A stretch of 64,000 nucleotides of DNA from positions 1-64,000 of the forward strand of contig CAXARO010000193.1 of the NCBI GenBank assembly GCA_963971305.1, written 5' to 3'. This DNA comes from Arcuatula senhousia (lineage: Eukaryota; Mollusca; Bivalvia; Mytilida; Mytilidae). The notes under the pieces were generated by a model. It ran no database searches and was not told the DNA's origin. It worked only from the letters and a program-made list of their open reading frames with translations. The position numbers were made by a program, and so were the translations under genes. This document shows, one piece after another, positions 56,748 to 64,000 of the stretch. How positions within the stretch are numbered: position 1 is the stretch's first letter; each line of letters starts with the position of its first letter.

Positions 56748-58664
56748 TCAATTTTGACATAGTTTAGACAAGTGTCCGGTTTCCAAGCATCCAAAGCATA
56801 GACCTTTTTTCTTCGCTATTTCCTTTCGGTCAGCGACGGACTTCTCAAGAAATTGTCTACAAGTGCTAACACTATGACCTTTCAACTCGCAAAAAACACA
56901 AGTCTTGAACTTGGCAGCCTCGGGCTGCGCTGAAGTTGCTAAAGCGGTTCGTCTAGGTGAAAACGGTTTCGGATTCTTATTCGGGTTTCGACTAAAGTTC
57001 TTCGATTCTCCAACCTTGGACATACTAGACGGTTCGGTCTTAATAGAGTTAAGCGATGTCACCGGATCATTGGCAATATTAGATTCCTGGTCTATGAACT
57101 CACAAAAAACCTTGAACGGCGGAAATTCTGCATTATCTCGCTTGTACATACTAACTACACGAGCCCACCGAGTAACTAGCCAGTCTGGCAACTTCAGTAA
57201 TAATTTTCGATTTTCACGATCGTCATTCAATACATTTAAGACTTTCATAGAGTTCATTGCTGACAAACACTGCTTCAAAAAGTCTGAAAATTTTCTAAGT
57301 CCGATACAATCGCGGGAAGGGATTTTCGGCCAATTTTCTAGTCGATCTCGAAATGCGTTGCTAATTACAAAAGGGTCTCCGTATCGTTGATCTAGTAACG
57401 CTTTTGCTTCGGAATAGGCATCATCGCTAGAGACTAAGAAGAAGTTTTCAATAACTTCGCGCACAGATTCGCTTACGTATTTACTTAAGTAATGCATCCG
57501 CTCTAAAGTTGGAATACGTTTTTGTTCAATCAGTGTCTGAAACGAAGCTTTCCATGCGGGGTATTTCAGCGGATCACCATTGAAAATCGGAGGTTCCGGT
57601 GGCGGTAAACGACTGAGATTCACTTGCTCGGCGAAATCCTTACATAAATCGGAAACATCGTTACTAGAATATTTCTGATCGGAAGAACGCGCAATATCGT
57701 CATTTCGAATGTTTCTGTCGTGTACCGGTGCATACTCATCGATTGACTTAGTCGTATTTACCCTTTTAGATGTGTGCTCTGACGATTGTTCTTGTTTTCG
57801 TGCATTATCTGACGGCTTAAATACTCTAGCTTCCGGATTTAAACTAGGTGATGGTTTAATGCCTGACTCGTGAAACTTCGGTTCGATGATTTTTGAACGT
57901 ACCTCCGGTGATTTGTCACGAACTACTGGGCGATAATCAGTCTGATCTAAAAACTTTCCTATCATATCTACTTTCGGTAGTGTACGTTTCGCTTCGTCTA
58001 AAACTGAACCTCCTGTTGACTGCTCCAGTACTTCAAGTTTCGCTTCCGTACTTTCTAGTTCACGTTTCGTTTGAATTTTATCTAATTCTAGTTTCGCTTT
58101 CGATTCTGAGTCCATATACCGTAGTTTCGTTTTCAATTCAACAGCTTTCATAGCGATGTCTGAACGTTGTGACAAATTACTTATACGAGATGTTCTAGAC
58201 AAATGTGATCGTTCTGAACGCCTTGATGTGGAACGGAAGCTTTTAACATCCTGCTTTTCGTCTTCTAAATCACGTAAACAATAACTGATATCAGTAACTA
58301 ACTTCAAATTATCGGTCTCGTAAGCTTCATATTTCTGATTTATTTCTAGTTCAATGTCATGCAAAAGATCTGGATGTTCGTTTACAATACTCTGATTTTG
58401 TGATATCAAACGTCTAATGTGATTCGTTATGTTGGAAATCTCATTGAAGCATTCACCTAAATCATCGCGACCTTTCCGAATTTCATCAATATCTTTACTG
58501 TCACTAAGCAATATTGTCAATGCACTAAATTTTGACCTCCATGCCGACACGGCTCGTCTTAAGTTAGTTTGTAAAGTTTCTAGTTGCCAAAATAGACCTT
58601 TCTCAGTCGGTACACGTGTTCTCTCACTAGAACGTCGCGTTTGTTCTGATTCTGAATTAGCCAT
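56748..58664 (-). CDS. BEL/Pao Gag polyprotein
   Basis: This 638-residue frame starts MANSESEQTRRSSERTRV. It has a long charged coiled-coil half, then the BEL-type Gag domain (PPIFNGDPLKYPAWKASFQ, LLDQRYGDP, LLKLPDWLVTRWAR) and two cysteine knuckles (CVFCELKGHSVSTC and CFGCLETGHLSKLC). It ends in TGA three residues after the second knuckle. The Pol frame continues in the same phase with no other stop, so Gag and Pol are one frame divided by a single stop codon. Confidence 0.93.
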   Translation of the reverse strand: MANSESEQTRRSSERTRVPTEKGLFWQLETLQTNLRRAVSAWRSKFSALTILLSDSKDIDEIRKGRDDLGECFNEISNITNHIRRLISQNQSIVNEHPDLLHDIELEINQKYEAYETDNLKLVTDISYCLRDLEDEKQDVKSFRSTSRRSERSHLSRTSRISNLSQRSDIAMKAVELKTKLRYMDSESKAKLELDKIQTKRELESTEAKLEVLEQSTGGSVLDEAKRTLPKVDMIGKFLDQTDYRPVVRDKSPEVRSKIIEPKFHESGIKPSPSLNPEARVFKPSDNARKQEQSSEHTSKRVNTTKSIDEYAPVHDRNIRNDDIARSSDQKYSSNDVSDLCKDFAEQVNLSRLPPPEPPIFNGDPLKYPAWKASFQTLIEQKRIPTLERMHYLSKYVSESVREVIENFFLVSSDDAYSEAKALLDQRYGDPFVISNAFRDRLENWPKIPSRDCIGLRKFSDFLKQCLSAMNSMKVLNVLNDDRENRKLLLKLPDWLVTRWARVVSMYKRDNAEFPPFKVFCEFIDQESNIANDPVTSLNSIKTEPSSMSKVGESKNFSRNPNKNPKPFSPRRTALATSAQPEAAKFKTCVFCELKGHSVSTCRQFLEKSVADRKEIAKKKGLCFGCLETGHLSKLCQN

Positions 58665-59163
58665 TATGAAAGTTAACTATGGGTTTGAATATGAATGGAC
58701 TATGCAATTTACATGGGATAGTATCAATGCAAAATATAACAATCAGCATAAATCATCAAATACACAATAGGTTCAATGAACAATCAATGTGAAAAAGTTG
58801 TATAAGAACAAATTATACAGATTCAAGTATCAATATGCATAAAATAAATTCAAAATAATGAACACAGTACAATGTTTCAAAATACAGTAAGAATAATATT
58901 CATAACAATTTGACAGCATATTCATAAATAGTATCAACAGATATTGTAATATACAGGTTCATGTCTCTTGCATGATGAGATTCATGTCACAGGAACAATT
59001 GTCATTCATACCAGGTCTGTAAATCATCAGCAATGTTCTGTACAAAAACGGTCGTTTCCAGGCGTAGATTACAATGTCCTGTAAGGTTCCAGTTTAGATC
59101 ATCTACGGATACATTCGGGCGCAATTTCTCAGGACGTCAAATGTAAACACACAAAGTTTTCAC

Positions 59164-59559
59164 TGTTATGTTCGCTGGCTTTCGTAGATAACTCAACGTC
59201 TTACAAATTCGTTAATTCTTTCAGTTCAAATACAAATGTTACATTGGTTCGCAGGAAAATCAGTTTCAGCAAGTCGGAAAAAGATTACAGAAAATTCGCA
59301 GGTGTACGTGAAAACTACAAAGAAAAATAAAACAAATGAAAGTCAAATGATCAACCCTACAGTTTTCATACAATAAGAAAATAATATGACATATAAAACA
59401 GTAAAAAATAGTACCTTTTTGGGGTGTTCTACAAATTTTCATAATATCGCACGTTTAGCTTTTTCCAAAAATTCAAAGGGTATAAAAATCACAGGGGAAT
59501 GAAATACTAAAACAAGGAAACAAAAAATTAAATTCTAAATTCAAAGAATGTCAGTAACA
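59164..59559 (-). repeat. BEL/Pao 5' LTR
   Basis: This is the upstream terminal repeat for the minus-strand genes, 396 bp, TG...CA. The promoter of the element should lie here. TATCT follows it at 59560-59564. Confidence 0.93.
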
Positions 59560-59564
59560 TATCT

Positions 59565-59640
59565 CATTTTGTTATCAAGATATCTCAATTAGTTTAATAT
59601 CTTATTTAACTAAATATGATATCTCGAAATTGAATAGATA
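59565..59640. repeat. Palindromic AAGATATCTT array (copy B, right part)
   Basis: This is the remainder of the split array, with ATATCTCATTTTGTTATCAA matching copy A near 23005-23030. Confidence 0.8.
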
Positions 59641-60254
59641 TAATAAGGCGTGCCATAGGTGTAATCATTTTGGGTAAAAGTTACCTGTTTTTCTTTTTAT
59701 ATGGCTGTTAACTGTTTTCGTCATTTTTATCAGGCTGTTAAATGTTTTAGGGAAATTTGCAAAATGTTAACTTGTTAACGGACCCCCTCTTGTCCCCATC
59801 AGAAATTAGGGGCCCAAAAGGGGCAAAATCCTACTTTTTTATTTGAGGTACGATTTAGAAATTTTTTTTGCAAGTTGATTTTGTCATATATTACATACGA
59901 AATGGAGGATAAATTTCTTCTTGACCCCTCCTTTTCTGTTAAGCAATTAAGGGTCAAAAGGGAGGAACTTCAATTTTTTGTCTGGTTTTGTGTGTGGTTT
60001 TTATATTCTTGTTAGATATAAGGATCTTAAATATTTTTATTTCTAAATATTCATTGTCAGTGTATAAATTGGGTTGCATGTGACAAATATGCTTTGTCAG
60101 TCCACCATAGGATGCAAGTGTCAAAAACTAATAACTGTCCATATTGGAACTAGAACGTACAGGGTTCAACGTTTTGCCATGCGACACAAGGCCAGACATC
60201 GATTGGTCTTGTTTTTTTAAATACATGTAACTCAAAAACGGTGACAGATAATTA

Positions 60255-61828
60255 CAGCTAGTGAAATGTTCATCGTTCCCTCTCGCACGAACCAGACACG
60301 GTGCGAACACGGATACGGCATGAACGATAAACGAACGATTTAAATAGATCAGAATCGTTCCAATCGGTTCATTGCGTGTGACACGATAAAACGCTTTTAA
60401 AGTTCGTGTCGACACGAAATGAACGAACCTATTTCGTGTCCACAAGAATTGATTCCTTCATTTCGTGTCCACACGATACGATCGTTCTCACGATTAAGGC
60501 TGTATTGATTGGTCACACGAAATAAATGATAATTTATATATATATAATATTTATCTATTACACGTTATTTATATAGTAATGAGCACTTCCATGTTTAATT
60601 CATTAAATATGTACTTTTTATTATTATGTGCATTTAATTTTTCATTAGTTTTGTTTCTTTTCTTAATACCTTTGATATTTATTTATTTATTTATTTAGTA
60701 CCTTTAATATATATTTTTTTAGTTATTAATTCATTTTTTAAACATTAATTTATTTATTTAATATTAAATATTAGATATTTATCTATTATTAAATATTTAT
60801 TTATCATTAAATATTTATTTATTTATTAAATATCTATTTATTAATTTAATATTCATTTATTTAATATCTATTAATAAACCCAATATTTATTTATTAAATA
60901 TTTATATAAGTATTAACAATTTATTTATTTAATATTAAATATTAGATATTTATCTATTATTAAATATTTATTTATCATTAAATATTTATTTATTTATTAA
61001 ATATCTATTTATTAATTTAATATTTATTTATTAAATATCTATTAATAAACTCAATATTTATTTATTAAATATTTATATATGTATTAACTACTTATTTATC
61101 TATTAAATACTAATTTATTAACTAAGTATTTATTTATTCATTACATTTAATATTTATTTATTTATTAATTAAACATTTATTTATCTAATACCTTTAATAT
61201 TTATTTATTAAATATCTTTAATATTTATTTATCAGATACCTTTAAAATTTATTCATTATAAACTATTAATATATTTTTAACACCTTTATAAAGTTTATCA
61301 AATATGTTCATTTTTTCGTTAGTTTTATTATTTATTTATTAAATACATTTTTAAATTCTATTAAACGTTATTTTTATATAAGACGTAAAAATGAGAAAAT
61401 GGAAAGTTTGCCTGGAGATTTGCCAACAATATCACAAAAAAATGTCTTTTTATTTACTCAAAATTAATAGTTTTGTGGTCATAATATAATGAAATTAATA
61501 ATCATTCCGACTTCAACCATTTTTAAATAAATACTTCCCTCTTCGTTCAAATACGATTACGTCACTATCTCACGTGACCATGTAATCGTTTCATATCGAA
61601 AAACATGAATCTCGTTCGTGTGGACACGATTTGAATCGTTTGAGAACGAATTTAGATGTGTTGTTCGTGTGGAAACGAATAAAATCGTGTGCAAATGAAA
61701 TAAATGCAGGATGCCTGGAGTGTCCAAAAAATTGCAATAGACGAACGGAATGAACGATACACGCACACCAAATGAATGGTACACAGAATGAACACGGAAA
61801 AAGGGAACGTTGAGCATTTCACTAGCTG
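60255..61828. mobile_element. 1.57-kb TA-flanked inverted-repeat element
   Basis: The ends CAGCTAGTGAAATGTTCATC and (complement) CAGCTAGTGAAATGCTCAAC are inverted. TA flanks both sides (60253-60254 and 61829-61830). Copy A has the empty site (GATAATTAACATTAAG near 23711-23726). Near each end are several copies of TTCGTGTCCACACGA-like palindromes. The centre (60530-61390) is a long ATTTATTTATTAAATATTT low-complexity tract. There is no transposase frame, so the element is non-autonomous. Confidence 0.9.
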
Positions 61829-61917
61829 TAACATTAAGCTAAAGTGTTCAGCTCCTCACAAGCTACCTGTCCTGAAATTAAAGGAAGATATAACCACCAA
61901 TGTTATTGCTCTTTTTA

Positions 61918-63844
61918 ACTCACCTGAACCGAAGGGTCATGTGAGCTATTGCCACCACTTTGCGTCCGGCCATTCGAAGCGGGCATTTCTCCTGAAATCA
62001 GAGAAATCAAACTTGGTACAGTTGTTTATTGGTATATCTGCTACAGAATTATCATTTGGATTTTCGATTCGTAAAAAAACATGGTCGCCTTGGCTAAAAT
62101 AGAATATAAAGGTAAATTGAGTTTATTTACAAATTACTTAAAAGGCAAAAAGTGTTCAGCACTTCAAGATCTATATGCCCTGAAATTTTGAAGAAGATCC
62201 AACGACTCATGTAGGAGTTATTGTCCTTATTCTGCATTTTTTTTCAAATTTTGCGCAAATTAAGCTCAATATATTGGAAAGTAGAAAGGATATTTGATCA
62301 AATTGAATTACATATTGTTAGGCGCACAAAGATCTTCACAACCTGTAAACGATCAAAGTTGGAGAATCGTTGAAGATTCGTTCCTTTTCGGATTTATTCC
62401 CCCTAGAACGTAAAATTGACCATTTTTGTAGTCTTTATTCATTAATTCCTCTTACACCAACAGTTTAATTGCAACCAAACTAAGTATAATTGACATGAGT
62501 GCAAAAAACCTGTTGTTTGATTTTTTTGATTTGTAAAAAAAACATATATAGCCTTCATGGCTAAGAATAGAATATAGGGGTAAATTGAAGTTTTTTCGCG
62601 AATGACTCAAAAATGGTGACAGATATCAAAATTCTAATGGGAAACAAAAGTGTTAAGGACCTCAAGATCTACCTGCCCTGAAAGTTTGAAGAAAGGTGTA
62701 ACCACCCATGTAGAGGTCGTTGCCTTTTTTCTTGATTTAGAAAAAAAATGTACTTATTAAGCCCAATATCTCGAAAACTATTAAAGATATATGAGAAATT
62801 TAAATTACATGATGTTAAGCAAATGAAGATCAACAAAATCTGTCATATGGTCAAAGTTGTCTGACCCCTACTTTTAGGAGTACTTCCCCTTAGAGCGTCC
62901 TAATTTTCCATTTTCACAACCTTTCAATCGTAAAAGCTAGAGGAAAACTTTGTTACAAAACTGTTTAGTAAGTAAGCCCCTTACAAATTCAATATGATGG
63001 TAGTTTTTTATTGGACCTTTATTGAAGTAATGGTCCCTTAAATCTCTTAATTACATTTTAAAGCCTTATCGCTGGTAAACTGTTGAAAAAATAAAAAGCT
63101 TTTGATTTCTAAAATGTTGAACTAATTGAACTCAACACTTTAAGGCATTAAGTTATTCATGTTTTAGATGACCCCTTATTAAACTTGTAGCCCTATCAAG
63201 ACAAAATATGCATTGAAGGAAGGTGAACGATTCAGACTCCTGGGAGCCTCTTGTTCTTCATTTTTCTCACCAAATTGTGCACTTATTTAGCTCAATATCT
63301 TAAAAATCTTTAGAAGATATTTGAGAAATTTAAATTGCATATTGTTAAGCACATTAAGATCTACAAAATATTTAACAGGGTCAAAGTTGTATGACCATTC
63401 CTTTTTAGAAGTTATTCCCTTATTGACCAGTCCAAACATTTCTCACATTGTATTGGGAACTTTAAAAGCAAAAAAAAACCTATTTTAATTGCAACATTTT
63501 TAAGTTAGTTTAGCCCTACAAAAACTCAATATGATGGAAATTTTTATTGACTCCTTAGAACAGTTATGGTCCCTTAAATGTCTATAGAACTTTTTTGACT
63601 AAGTTAAAGTTAGTCAAAAACTGCAGAAAGTAATAAAAAACTTTGATGGCTAAAATGTTCAGCTAATTGAGCTCTAACGCTTTAATGCTTTAGATTAATC
63701 GATGTTGTCAGATGACCCCTTATCAAACTTTTGATGGTTTAACTGTCAAAAATGTTGTTTAAAACTTTTTGCCTGATAGACTAAAAGTTCAGGCATTTTC
63801 AAAGTCAGGTGAGCGAGTCAGGCTCCACGGAGCCTATTGTTTCT
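61918..63844 (+). mobile_element. Dispersed repeat with short inverted ends (complete copy)
   Basis: It begins CTCACCTGAACCGAAGGG and ends TCAGGTGAGCGAGTCAGGCT. The outer CTCACCTGA/TCAGGTGAG are inverted. The interior repeats phrases such as AGATCAACAAAATCTGTCAT and TTATTCCCCTTAGAAC at intervals and has no coding capacity. Truncated copies lie at 1380, 23806 and 43949. Confidence 0.6.
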
Positions 63845-64000
63845 AATAAGAAATTTCTGTTTTTGTTCGTAAAATTTCCGTTAAGTTTATCTTTGTTTCT
63901 TTGATACAAGTAAACGGAGGTTTTGTTGCAATATAGCTTAAACACCGATTTTAACTCCACTAATGATCATCGTTAAAATACTGTTAAAGAGGCATTTAGT
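63845..64000. other. No feature seen
   Basis: The last 156 bases are AT-rich and show no recognisable gene or repeat. Confidence 0.6.

Larger units (their letters stand above)
52049..59559 (-). mobile_element. BEL/Pao LTR retrotransposon, 7.5 kb
   Basis: Two 396-bp LTRs enclose Gag and Pol frames on the minus strand. A 5-bp target duplication TATCT lies on both sides (52044-52048 and 59560-59564), as in BEL/Pao. The LTRs differ at about one position, so the insertion is very recent. It sits within the palindromic array of copy B, and copy A has the uninterrupted array. I could not identify a convincing primer-binding site. The single break in coding is a TGA between Gag and Pol. Confidence 0.95.
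49346..62907 (+). repeat. Segmental duplication, copy B, right block (with three insertions)
   Basis: CCATTTTGACCTCCCCTAAA starts the match to 21236 onward. It is interrupted by the hammerhead tandem repeat, the BEL element and a TA-flanked element, then continues to the copy A breakpoint equivalent at 62907. The dispersed repeat that copy A loses at 24775 continues here to 63844. Confidence 0.9.

Noticed and set aside
52433..58770. Plus-strand frames of 60-195 codons across the BEL element
   Set aside because: They are shadows of the minus-strand Gag and Pol genes.
59100..59163. Primer-binding site next to the BEL 5' LTR
   Set aside because: The sequence after the LTR does not start with the usual TGG and I could not match a tRNA end from memory with confidence.

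Overview
The window is AT-rich, gene-poor, intron-containing eukaryotic DNA. The complement-type C1q gene (signal peptide, short coiled coil, C1q domain) and the mix of repeats point to a bivalve mollusc, probably a marine mussel; this is inference from gene type and repeat style. Most of the window is mobile or repeated DNA. Few genes are host-like, and the most interesting coding DNA sits in exons too short to show as open reading frames.

Layout. Positions 1-6060 and 21236-24775 recur, in the same order and orientation, at 42227-48620 and 49346-62907, so the window holds two copies (A and B) of a segmental duplication whose starts lie about 42.2 kb apart. Copy A carries a 12.4-kb TTAA-flanked DNA transposon (6834-19244). 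This transposon encodes an eight-exon THAP-domain transposase (minus strand) and, convergent with it, a three-exon protein with the zinc-binding 'ballast' domain known from the P2X7 receptor tail. A 1.09-kb giant palindrome lies in an intron of the ballast gene, and a nearly full-length LINE lies in the last intron of the transposase gene. Copy B carries a young BEL/Pao LTR retrotransposon (52049-59559), a retrozyme-like tandem repeat with hammerhead ribozymes (about 50307-51124), and two terminal-inverted-repeat elements whose empty sites are visible in copy A.

Between the copies (24776-42226) lie the two-exon C1q gene (minus strand) and, on the plus strand, a hidden six-exon gene at 31334-43800. 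Its first exon encodes a signal-peptide-like segment. Each later exon is 30-54 nt long, begins and ends in the same phase, and ends in Gly-Lys-Arg, the signal for an amidated secreted peptide. The last exon, with the stop codon, lies in duplication copy B and has a counterpart at 1184-1233 in copy A, so a second peptide gene probably extends left of the window.

Other themes are a second, canonical hammerhead ribozyme at 34778-34821 with a decayed relative at 41411-41456, several degraded reverse-transcriptase fragments, minisatellites in inverted orientation around an RTE-like LINE fragment, and palindromic AGATATCT arrays, one of them split by the BEL element. All alignments, splice sites and folds were read by eye, without database search or RNA evidence.
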